Below are positions 1-5,878 of a DNA stretch of 7,543 nucleotides, piece by piece (position 1 is the first letter of the stretch; each line of letters opens with the position of its first letter). The notes beneath the pieces are model-generated. The model was not told the origin of the DNA. It was given only the letters and a program-made list of their open reading frames with translations, and ran no database searches. This DNA comes from BMS3ABIN04 sp965554225 (GTDB taxonomy: Bacteria; Bacteroidota; Ignavibacteria; Ignavibacteriales; Melioribacteraceae): the NCBI GenBank assembly GCA_965554225.1, contig CBEVZC010000140.1, positions 1 through 7,543 of the forward strand, read 5' to 3'. A program made the translations under genes and the position numbers.

Positions 1-306
1 ATAATTTAATTAAAAATTTATCTAAACAAAAAACAATTGTATACCCAATTTGAACTAGGTATTAATATTGAACAGAATTTATGAAACATCAACAAAATGT
101 AACATTATAAATGACAAACTAGCAAAATACAGTTACATAAAAATTGTAATTTTCTTTACACTTAGATACCAATTCCCTGACTAGATTGTTAAAATAATTA
201 ATTTGATTAAGCAGAATTATTTTTTTTAATGAATTAGAGCTTTTTAGCAAAAAATTTCAATTGCTTTATTTAATTTTCCCCTTTCAGTTATCCCTATATG
301 ATCCCG

Positions 307-336
307 AGGCAGATGAATAATTCATCTGCCTTTTTT
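307..336 (+). terminator. Strong rho-independent terminator
   Basis: An 11-bp perfect stem (307-317 paired with 321-331, AGGCAGATGAA / TTCATCTGCCT) closes a three-base TAA loop and is followed directly by a T run (331-336). The opposite strand lacks a T tract after the stem, so it should act on plus-strand transcription. No coding gene lies between base 1 and the hairpin. It therefore ends either a transcript that entered from outside the window or a non-coding RNA within the first 300 bases. Confidence 0.9.
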
Positions 337-464
337 AATTTAAACCATTTTATTATATTAACAGTCGTTCATAATATGTTTTACATAAAACCGTCATCAC
401 TTGTTTAAGACACACAAAGGGATGATTGCAAAATCTGTCGGCAGTTTGTAGTAAAAATCATTAA

Positions 465-484
465 CCCCAACTTTTAAGTCGGGG
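465..484. repeat. Short inverted repeat (CCCC...GGGG) upstream of tetR
   Basis: A 20-bp near-palindrome: CCCC at 465-468 pairs with GGGG at 481-484, and ACTT at 470-473 is symmetric with AAGT at 476-479. The single broken pair is 469/480. No T run follows, so it is not an intrinsic terminator. It could be an operator half of the downstream regulator, or part of a dispersed palindromic repeat. Confidence 0.6.
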
Positions 485-503
485 ATTAGTAAAAAAGAAC
501 ATC

Positions 504-542
504 GGTTTTGGCGTGATTTTAGAGAAAAATCATGACAAAACC
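504..542. promoter_or_regulatory. 39-bp inverted repeat, candidate TetR operator or leader hairpin
   Basis: Positions 504-520 are the near-exact reverse complement of 526-542, all in one register (paired positions sum to 1046). Of the 17 pairs, 15 are Watson-Crick, one (513/533) is G-T and one (511/535) is a mismatch; the loop is AGAGA at 521-525. The repeat ends 33 bp before the ATG of the TetR-family gene. TetR regulators usually bind palindromes in their own promoter, so an autoregulatory operator is the natural reading. A stable 5'-leader hairpin or an end of a mobile repeat is also possible. The structure is seen; the function is inferred. Confidence 0.6.
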
Positions 543-575
543 AAACAACGGACATAGCGGGGGAAATGTAAACAG

Positions 576-1172
576 ATGAAAAAAGCGCATAAAACAAAAG
601 AATTAATTCTGGAAGTATCATCCAGGCTTTTCTCAGAGTCGGGTTTTGAAGGGACATCCATAAGAAATATAGCTAAGAAAGTTGGTGTGCGTGAAAGCGC
701 CATATATAATCACTTTGAGTCCAAACAATCAATTTTTCTGGAACTGATAAATAGTTTGAAACCTGAGTCAATTTCGAAAGAAATTTTAACCGATGAATTA
801 ATTGACCAATTAAACAGACCCGAGAAATTTCTTGTTAACTTTGCACAAAATATATATAGATTTTGGCAATCGAAAAATGAACGTTTGTTCATTAAATTGC
901 TTTTAAAAGAACAGCCTATTGAACTTGGCGGAATTCAGTTTTCAGTGAAAAATTACGTTGAAGAATACATAAAAATAATCAAACTAATTTTTAATGAACT
1001 TATGAAACACAAATTTATAAAAAGAGGAAACAGCGGGATTTATGCCAACTTATTCTTTGCCCCTATTTTCTTATTAAGAATAACAAATCTTGAAGCACAG
1101 AATCAAAATGATATCTATTCTTCTATAAAAGAACATGTAAAATATTTTTGGGAAACAATACAGCCAAAATAG
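576..1172 (+). CDS. TetR/AcrR-family transcriptional regulator
   Basis: The 198-residue protein has the TetR layout: an N-terminal DNA-binding domain over about residues 6-55 and a helical ligand-binding and dimerisation domain in the rest. The helix-turn-helix is recognisable at about residues 27-54, with TSIRNIAKKVGV, then ESAIYNHFESK, then a hydrophobic helix, which is the classic family signature. The length is typical (about 190-210). A G-rich stretch (559-563) lies 12 bases before the ATG, a loose Shine-Dalgarno; an in-frame stop at 555-557 rules out any longer form. It is followed after a single base by a serine/threonine dehydratase gene, so the two are almost certainly co-transcribed. 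The regulator may sense an amino acid or related metabolite, but the ligand cannot be read from the sequence. The large palindrome at 504-542 is a candidate autoregulatory site. Confidence 0.94.
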   Translation: MKKAHKTKELILEVSSRLFSESGFEGTSIRNIAKKVGVRESAIYNHFESKQSIFLELINSLKPESISKEILTDELIDQLNRPEKFLVNFAQNIYRFWQSKNERLFIKLLLKEQPIELGGIQFSVKNYVEEYIKIIKLIFNELMKHKFIKRGNSGIYANLFFAPIFLLRITNLEAQNQNDIYSSIKEHVKYFWETIQPK

Positions 1173-1173
1173 A

Positions 1174-2124
1174 ATGATAAATTTTCCTTCTCAAATTGAT
1201 ATACAAAATGCTGAAAAAAGAATTTCAGGTTTCATTCATCGCACTCCTGTTTTAACATCAACTTTAATCAACGGAATAGTATCGTCAAATCTTTTCTTTA
1301 AATGCGAAAACTTTCAAAAAGTAGGAGCTTTTAAATTCAGAGGAGCCATTAATACTGTTTTTTCGCTTAGCAAAGAGGAACTAAAATCCGGCGTTGCAAC
1401 TCATTCGTCTGGAAATCATGCAGCGGCTTTAGCTTTAGCCGCTAAAATGAGAAATGCAAAAGCTTATATAGTTATGCCTAAAACTGCCCCCACTATAAAA
1501 ATTAAAGCAGTTAAAGGCTATGGTGCGGAAATAATATTCTGTGAACCTACATTAACAGCACGTGAAACAACGCTAAAAGAAGTTGTGAATAAAACAGGCG
1601 CTATTTTCGTTCATCCATATAACGATTTACGAGTTATTACAGGTCAGGCAACAGCTGCAAAAGAATTGCTGGAAGATACGCCTAATTTGGACTATGTTAT
1701 TGCTCCAGTTGGCGGAGGCGGACTTTTAAGCGGAACGGCTCTTTCGATTCATTATTTTTCTAATGACACAACAGTAATTGGAGCAGAGCCAAAAGGAGCA
1801 GATGATGCATTTCGTTCTTTTAATGCAAATAAAATCATCCCGTCCATTAATCCTAAAACAATTGCCGACGGACTTTTAACATCGTTGGGTGATAAAACTT
1901 TTCCGATTATCAAAAAATATGTTTCTGAAATTATAACAGTTGAGGAAGATTCAATTATTGAAGCAATGCGAATGATTTGGGAAAGGATGAAAATAATTAT
2001 TGAACCTTCTTCTGCAGTTCCTTTGGCTTCGGTTTTGGAGAATAAAAACAAATTCGCAAATAAAAATATCGGGATAATACTTTCCGGAGGCAATGTTGAT
2101 TTAGAGAACTTGCCCTGGAATTAA
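1174..2124 (+). CDS. PLP-dependent serine/threonine dehydratase, serine racemase-like
   Basis: A fold-type II PLP enzyme of 316 residues that should deaminate L-serine or L-threonine to the 2-oxoacid and may racemise serine. Visible motifs are the Schiff-base lysine K54 in GAFKFRGA, the SSGNH loop (78-82), the phosphate-binding GGGG at 180-183, and SGGN at 304-307, whose serine contacts the pyridine nitrogen. With a constant offset of five residues, it also keeps the features known from human serine racemase: S79 (the re-face acid/base serine), R130, and the divalent-metal ligands E205, A209 and D211. There is no C-terminal ACT domain, so this is not the allosteric biosynthetic threonine deaminase. 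The start is one base after the tetR stop with no good ribosome site of its own, which suggests translational coupling. Racemase and dehydratase activities cannot be told apart from sequence; a beta-hydroxyaspartate dehydratase is another possibility. Confidence 0.95.
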   Translation: MINFPSQIDIQNAEKRISGFIHRTPVLTSTLINGIVSSNLFFKCENFQKVGAFKFRGAINTVFSLSKEELKSGVATHSSGNHAAALALAAKMRNAKAYIVMPKTAPTIKIKAVKGYGAEIIFCEPTLTARETTLKEVVNKTGAIFVHPYNDLRVITGQATAAKELLEDTPNLDYVIAPVGGGGLLSGTALSIHYFSNDTTVIGAEPKGADDAFRSFNANKIIPSINPKTIADGLLTSLGDKTFPIIKKYVSEIITVEEDSIIEAMRMIWERMKIIIEPSSAVPLASVLENKNKFANKNIGIILSGGNVDLENLPWN

Positions 2125-2667
2125 GTTTATTATTACTTCCTTCTGAATTTTAAACAACTCATTAATTTCTTCATTTGTCAGAGGATTTACATAATTCAGT
2201 ATGCATTCATAATAGCTGTTGTCTTCTTCAAATACTGCACATCTAAAAATTCGTTCATCGTTAAGCATTATTTTATAAAATGAAACTTTTTTTGAGTTCA
2301 ATTCATTTTCTGTTTCGGTTATGAATTTTTTAAAATCTTTTCCAAGAGACGTTTTAATATATGTTTTGCTGTACGATACTGCAGATTCAATATTTGAAGA
2401 TGATGAATTATGAATTACTATAGGAATAAATTTAATGGAAGCTGAATAATCATCTTTCACTAACCAGAGGTCAATTAGCTTTTTATCATTATCTCTAGCT
2501 TTAAACCAGCCGGCGGGAATTTCAACTTTAAGCTTACCAGATTCCGATAGAGCATAATTATGTTTATCCGACGATTGTGAATTCTTAACGGAATATCGCT
2601 GAGTTGAACAGGCAACTATTAAAATAGAAAATAAATACAGAAGAAGTGATTTAGCTATTTGTTTCAT
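2101..2667 (-). CDS. Predicted lipoprotein of unknown function
   Basis: A 188-residue protein that begins with a lipoprotein signal peptide: K3/K6, a hydrophobic stretch at about 8-19, and a lipobox IVAC whose cysteine is C20. It is then expected to be lipid-anchored and exported. The mature part is mixed alpha/beta and hydrophilic, with a segment near residues 45-80 (VEIPAGWF, then LWLVKDDYSASIKFIPI). This loosely recalls the small alpha/beta PsbP/DcrB-like envelope lipoproteins, but I do not recognise a specific family. No clear Shine-Dalgarno precedes the ATG, as is common in Bacteroidota relatives. Its last eight codons overlap the last eight codons of the convergent dehydratase gene. It lies downstream of the PorV-like gene on the same strand, separated by 170 bp that contain small hairpins, so co-transcription is uncertain. 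Confidence 0.78.
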   Translation of the reverse strand: MKQIAKSLLLYLFSILIVACSTQRYSVKNSQSSDKHNYALSESGKLKVEIPAGWFKARDNDKKLIDLWLVKDDYSASIKFIPIVIHNSSSSNIESAVSYSKTYIKTSLGKDFKKFITETENELNSKKVSFYKIMLNDERIFRCAVFEEDNSYYECILNYVNPLTNEEINELFKIQKEVIINLIPGQVL

Positions 2668-2751
2668 AGGAATAAGAAATAACCGGAATAGTCATTAACT
2701 AGAACTTCAATAAGATTGTTGTTAAAATATATTTAAACTAATATAAATAGT

Positions 2752-2790
2752 AAAACCTATTCATGGTTTTAGCGAATTAGGAAATTCGCT
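2752..2790. repeat. Two adjacent small hairpins, possible weak terminator
   Basis: AAAACC (2752-2757) pairs with GGTTTT (2765-2770) around a 7-base loop. Immediately beside it AGCGAATT (2771-2778) pairs with AATTCGCT (2783-2790) around AGGA. Read on the minus strand they lie 48 bp beyond the stop of the PorV-like gene, and the second ends in a short T-rich stretch, so they may end that transcript. Read on the plus strand, the AGCGAATT hairpin is followed by interrupted T runs. The structure is visible; termination in either direction is only inferred. Confidence 0.4.
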
Positions 2791-2837
2791 TTTCATTTTG
2801 ATTTTGGACTTAAATTTCAATTATTTAAATATGATTT

Positions 2838-3875
2838 TTAATTCCCTCTTAGAAACTTCGGTTCTTCTAAAGTTAACATTAGTGAAATTCTATGGGTATC
2901 GGGCAGTCTGTCCTGTTCGCTTCTGTTGAATCTGGCAAATGAATAATCAATGTTTAATTTAGGCAGTTTTACGCCGGCACCAATAGTAAACTGTTTAACG
3001 TCGTTATAACCACCGCGAATCGAGAATAAATTTTTAAAATTATATTCCAAACCGGCTCGCATATCAAAACTAACAGGACCTAAATTAAAATTGGAAGCAA
3101 ATCTTCTATTTTCAAATCTGATATCAAAATCGAGAGCAGGTGTAACTTTACCACCCAAAATTTCAAGAACATACGCCGCACCAATTTTAGCGGTGGGAGA
3201 AATAAGCTCGTTTCTGCCGGTATTCCATGCAACTAACGTTGTGGTAATATCCATTAAATTTGCACCGAGAAATAAATTTTTTGCAGGCATATATAAACCG
3301 CCTATATCAAAACCGATTCCCGTTGCACCGAATTCCGCAATATCCCGACGAATAATCTTTACATTAGCTCCCCAATAAAATTTATCGGAATGGCGTTTTG
3401 CAAAAGTTAGATAAATAGCCCAATCAGTGTTATTAAATTCTTTTACTTTACTCGGATCAATCATCGAATTCGGGTTAGTAATATCATAAATTACATTCCC
3501 GCTAACTCTATCAATCAACGCTTCTCTTGTATCGGGTATACCATCAACGCTTAATCTTATTACACTCAATCCGAAGCTCATATCTTTTCCGTAAGGGATG
3601 GCAACAGCTGCATAATTGTAGTTAACCAAGTTGCCGAAATGTTCTTCGTGCATAAGTGAGATTTGCGGGTAGTTCATTTGAGCCAATCCGGCAGGATTCC
3701 AGTAACCCGCAGTTACATCCGAGGCAACTGCAACGCTTGCTCCACCCATTCCCAAAGCACGTCCGCCTACACCGAGTGTTAGAAACTCTCCGGCATACTT
3801 TGCAACCGTTTGAGCATTTTGGTAAGAAGCAAAAAATAAAAATAAAATTAATATGTAACTTATCTTCTTAAGCAT
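2838..3875 (-). CDS. PorV/PorQ-family outer-membrane beta-barrel protein
   Basis: A 345-residue exported protein with a clear signal peptide (LKK, hydrophobic core about 5-17, cleavage probably after A21) and a C-terminal domain rich in alternating beta strands, as expected of an outer-membrane barrel. The diagnostic stretch lies near the mature N-terminus at residues 35-65 (GVGGRALGMGGASVA, then GYWNPAGLA), the conserved opening of the PorV/PorQ (UPF0164-like) family. In Bacteroidota, PorV is the outer-membrane shuttle partner of the type IX secretion system. Ignavibacteria and relatives carry several paralogues whose individual jobs are mostly unknown, so a type IX role here is not established. 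An AAGGAA ribosome site lies five bases before the ATG and supports this start. No other secretion genes are in the window. Confidence 0.92.
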   Translation of the reverse strand: MLKKISYILILFLFFASYQNAQTVAKYAGEFLTLGVGGRALGMGGASVAVASDVTAGYWNPAGLAQMNYPQISLMHEEHFGNLVNYNYAAVAIPYGKDMSFGLSVIRLSVDGIPDTREALIDRVSGNVIYDITNPNSMIDPSKVKEFNNTDWAIYLTFAKRHSDKFYWGANVKIIRRDIAEFGATGIGFDIGGLYMPAKNLFLGANLMDITTTLVAWNTGRNELISPTAKIGAAYVLEILGGKVTPALDFDIRFENRRFASNFNLGPVSFDMRAGLEYNFKNLFSIRGGYNDVKQFTIGAGVKLPKLNIDYSFARFNRSEQDRLPDTHRISLMLTLEEPKFLRGN

Positions 3876-3879
3876 ATAG

Positions 3880-3886
3880 ATTCCTT
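3880..3886 (-). promoter_or_regulatory. Ribosome binding site of the PorV-like gene
   Basis: On the minus strand, TAAGGAA followed by TCTAT leads into the ATG at 3875. It is one of only two clear Shine-Dalgarno sequences in the window (the other is gpmA) and fixes the start directly before the signal peptide. Confidence 0.7.
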
Positions 3887-4057
3887 ATTTACACTAATCT
3901 TATTAAACATTATCGGAAATTGTAGAAAAATGTTTTGAAAATCAAGGGCATTTAACCATCTACACGTTAAACCCGCAGCGTCTGTATATATTATAGTATG
4001 ACTTTTAGGAGAAATTTGTTCACATATTTTTTGCGTCAACTTACCCCGAATATATTC

Positions 4058-4324
4058 TTATTTTTCTTCAATACCATCAATTAATTTTTGTACTTTTTCT
4101 TTTAATGCAGGTAAATCTTTCTTTGACTGCTTCCCAAATTACTTGTGTATTTACACCGAATAAACATGGATTAATATATCTCTCATTCCACTAATTCCAC
4201 GCCAAGGAATTTCCTTTGATTGGTTTCGAACTTCACTTGGTATTTTCTTACTGGCTTCTCCTATTATCTCTATTGCTCTAATTAAGGCATATTGTGTCTT
4301 TTCATCTTTATTGAAACTCATCAT
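4058..4324 (-). pseudogene. HepT-like (DUF86, HEPN) ribonuclease toxin, truncated and frameshifted
   Basis: Read on the minus strand from ATG ATG at 4324-4319, the first 57 codons match the core of HepT toxins: KDEKTQYALIRAIEIIGEA, then KEIPWRGISGMRDILIHVY. This includes the HEPN ribonuclease motif RX4HxY (R48, H53, Y55). The frame breaks two codons later (stop at 4151-4153). Missing one T near 4159-4160 would explain this, since restoring it gives HVYFGVNTQVIWEAV. An extra A near 4117-4124 then needs removing to recover the family C-terminus DLPALKEKVQKL, which ends at the TAA at 4058-4060. The roughly 25-30 N-terminal residues of normal HepT (usually about 110-140 residues in all) are also missing. 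In an intact module HepT is an RNase that the partner MntA neutralises by AMPylating the motif tyrosine. Here it should be inactive, unless the two frameshifts are sequencing errors. Confidence 0.82.
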
Positions 4325-4398
4325 AAGTCATATTCTTTATAAATATTTTGACGCAATTTACGAAGCTTGGGTAATATTTCCTGCAAATCTTTTCTCAT
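4321..4398 (-). pseudogene. Probable N-terminal remnant of an MntA-type nucleotidyltransferase antitoxin
   Basis: A 25-codon frame starts at ATG 4396-4398 and stops at TGA 4321-4323. Its charged helical sequence (MRKDLQEILPKLRKL, then IYKEYDL) resembles the first helix of small MNT-domain nucleotidyltransferases, just before the point where their GSxARGE catalytic strand would begin. None of the catalytic part is present. The stop overlaps the first ATG of the HepT remnant as ATGA. The order, antitoxin then toxin, fits a normal mntA-hepT operon that lost its middle by an internal deletion. The fragment is too short for certainty, and its identity rests largely on the adjacent HepT relic. Confidence 0.45.
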
Positions 4399-4463
4399 AT
4401 TCAAAGATGATAAATTTTATGCATTAAACCAATTATAATATTTATCCAAAAGTTTATTACTAT

Positions 4464-5210
4464 TTATTTTGATTTAGCTTGGTTGGCAACCGAATTAATT
4501 GCCTTAGCAATTTCTTCTTGGTCGCCCAAATAATAATGTTTAATCGGTTTTAAGTGTTCGTCCAATTCGTATACTAAAGGAACACCCGTCGGAATATTTA
4601 ATTTTACAATTGCTTCTTCACTCATATCATCTAAATATTTTACAAGAGCACGCAAACTATTGCCATGCGCAACTATCAAAACTTTTTTCCCGTCTTTAAT
4701 TGACGGCACAATTGTATCAAGCCAATATGGAATAAATCTATCGACCGTTAATTTTAAACTTTCAGTTAAAGGGATTTCTTCCTTTTTAAGACTTGCATAA
4801 CGCGGATCTTTTCCGGGATATCTTTCGTCGTTTTCATCGAGCGCCGGCGGCGGGACATCATAACTTCTTCTCCAAAGCATGACTTGCTCATCACCGTATT
4901 TTTTAGCCGTTTCTGCTTTATTTAATCCTTGTAATGCACCGTAATGTCTTTCGTTAAGCCTCCAATTTTTAATAACCGGCAGCCACATAATATCCATTTC
5001 ATCCAAAACAATATTTAAGGTTCTAATTGCTCTTTTAAGAACGGATGTATAAGCAATATCGAATTTATAATTTCCATCTTTAAGAAGCTTTCCGGATTCA
5101 AGCGCTTCCTCCCTTCCTTTTTCAGTTAAATCAACGTCTGTCCAGCCGGTGAAAAGATTTAGTTTGTTCCACTCACTTTCTCCGTGCCGAAGTAAAACTA
5201 ATTTGTACAT
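4464..5210 (-). CDS. gpmA: 2,3-bisphosphoglycerate-dependent phosphoglycerate mutase
   Basis: This cytosolic enzyme interconverts 3-phosphoglycerate and 2-phosphoglycerate in glycolysis and gluconeogenesis through a phosphohistidine. Counting from the ATG at 5210 it has 248 residues, close to the 250 of E. coli GpmA. The catalytic set is complete: the RHGESEWN motif (R8, H9 as phosphohistidine), R60, E87 in LNERHYG, and H182 in AHGNSLRAL. A longer form starting with TTG at 5222 is possible by frame, but that TTG overlaps the GGAG ribosome site that serves the ATG, so the ATG is preferred. The gene is divergent from the TPM-domain gene across about 215 bp and has no obvious co-transcribed partner. 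A toxin-antitoxin relic lies immediately downstream. Confidence 0.98.
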   Translation of the reverse strand: MYKLVLLRHGESEWNKLNLFTGWTDVDLTEKGREEALESGKLLKDGNYKFDIAYTSVLKRAIRTLNIVLDEMDIMWLPVIKNWRLNERHYGALQGLNKAETAKKYGDEQVMLWRRSYDVPPPALDENDERYPGKDPRYASLKKEEIPLTESLKLTVDRFIPYWLDTIVPSIKDGKKVLIVAHGNSLRALVKYLDDMSEEAIVKLNIPTGVPLVYELDEHLKPIKHYYLGDQEEIAKAINSVANQAKSK

Positions 5211-5215
5211 TTTTT

Positions 5216-5222
5216 TCTCCAA
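5216..5222 (-). promoter_or_regulatory. Ribosome binding site deciding the gpmA start
   Basis: On the minus strand GGAG sits seven A residues before the ATG at 5208-5210. The upstream in-frame TTG at 5220-5222 is partly made of the same bases as this site, which argues that it is not the real start. Confidence 0.8.
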
Positions 5223-5358
5223 TTTATTTTTATTAAATATTCTTCAAAATTTTATATAACATCTAAAATTAAGGAAAAAATGTGAAACAATATTAAGCAA
5301 ATAGAAACATAATTTATAAAAACAAATCTTTGTAATTTATTTTTCGATGAGTTTCCAA

Positions 5359-5382
5359 ATAAATTTAAGCTTTCAAATTTAT
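5359..5382. repeat. AT-rich 8-bp inverted repeat in the gpmA/TPM divergent promoter region
   Basis: ATAAATTT (5359-5366) is repeated inverted as AAATTTAT (5375-5382) around an 8-base spacer. It lies about midway between the divergent gpmA and TPM-domain starts, about 44 bp before the latter. In DNA this AT-rich such a repeat may be chance; a regulator site is possible but unsupported. Confidence 0.25.
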
Positions 5383-5425
5383 ACGAAATGATATATCTTT
5401 ATGAATAAATTACTGAGCTACAAAA

Positions 5426-5878
5426 ATGAACGAATTGATATACCACTTTTTTTCCGATGACGAATTTCTCAGAATTTCAAATCAAATTAAAGATACAGAA
5501 AAGATTACATCGGGAGAAATTAGGGTAAGTATTAAAGAAAGTCTTTCATGTTTCAAAAACAAAAAGGACATTAGAGAATTAGCCGAGAAAGAATTCTATA
5601 GATTAAACATGGATAAAACACGCGACAAAACGGGTATTCTAATTTTTATCGTTCTAAATGAAAGAAAGTTCTACATACTTGGCGATAAAGGAATAAACGA
5701 AAAAATTTCTCAAGATGTTTGGGATTCGGTTAGAGATAAAATTCAAAGAGAATTTAGGAACGGACATTTTTCGGAAGGAATTATTTTAGGTATTTCACTT
5801 ATCGGAAAAATATTGAGCGAACACTTTCCAATTAAGCCTGATGATACAAACGAGCTATCCAACAAAGTGGTTTTCTAA
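5426..5878 (+). CDS. Small soluble TPM-domain protein
   Basis: A 150-residue protein that is essentially one TPM (TPM_phosphatase) domain. Recognisable parts are the TSGEIRV strand (28-34), the central block KTGILIFIVLNERKFYILGDKGI (interrupted, about 68-90), the following VWDSVRDKIQ helix, and the GHFSEGI segment (113-119) ending with the HFP turn (133-135). TPM domains occur in plant thylakoid TLP18.3 and in many bacterial envelope proteins; acid phosphatase activity was reported for the plant domain. Most bacterial members have a signal peptide and a C-terminal membrane helix. This one has neither, so it should be cytosolic, like the short TPM paralogues of Bacteroidota that often accompany LemA. 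No lemA is present here. No Shine-Dalgarno is seen before the ATG. The gene converges on, and overlaps by 4 bp, the acid phosphatase gene. Confidence 0.85.
   Translation: MNELIYHFFSDDEFLRISNQIKDTEKITSGEIRVSIKESLSCFKNKKDIRELAEKEFYRLNMDKTRDKTGILIFIVLNERKFYILGDKGINEKISQDVWDSVRDKIQREFRNGHFSEGIILGISLIGKILSEHFPIKPDDTNELSNKVVF

Larger units (their letters stand above)
1..575. other. Long AT-rich intergenic region
   Basis: No reading frame in this stretch looks like a real protein. The first 300 bases are extremely AT-rich with no tRNA or rRNA-like signature. A strong plus-strand intrinsic terminator lies at 307-336. From about 397 onward the base composition becomes noticeably less AT-rich, and two inverted repeats (465-484, 504-542) occur before the TetR gene at 576. 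An open minus-strand frame at 397-657 has no recognisable domain, runs into the regulator gene, and is best seen as non-coding. Confidence 0.7.
3876..4463. other. Gene-free stretch with a toxin-antitoxin relic
   Basis: No intact reading frame occupies these 588 bases. The half nearest gpmA holds the decayed MNT/HepT module described separately (4058-4398). The part from 3876 to 4057 shows no recognisable protein remnant in any frame. It does include a locally GC-richer patch at about 3961-3990. I see no convincing terminator for gpmA between 4399 and 4463, which is very AT-rich. Confidence 0.65.

Noticed and set aside
566..571. ATG followed directly by TAA just before the tetR start, possible minimal regulatory uORF
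   Set aside because: It lies within the spacer between the G-rich site and the real ATG, and nothing indicates that it is used.
397..657. An 86-codon open frame on the minus strand upstream of and into the TetR gene
   Set aside because: It has no recognisable domain, runs into the helix-turn-helix coding region of a clear gene, and its sequence looks like translated repeat DNA. Treated as non-coding.
1752..2093. A 113-codon minus-strand frame inside the dehydratase gene
   Set aside because: It lies opposite strongly conserved PLP-enzyme sequence and shows no family character of its own.
3091..3378. Plus-strand frames at 3091-3378 and 3656-3871 within the PorV-like gene
   Set aside because: They are opposite a well-supported signal peptide and barrel protein and have no recognisable features.
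2838..3875. Type IX secretion cluster around the PorV-like gene
   Set aside because: No other por/spr/gld genes are nearby and this family has many paralogues, so a secretion role is not claimed.
5401..5460. A 19-codon ATG frame overlapping the start of the TPM gene, possible leader peptide
   Set aside because: No ribosome site and no sequence character supports it; ATG-started frames this short are expected by chance in AT-rich DNA.
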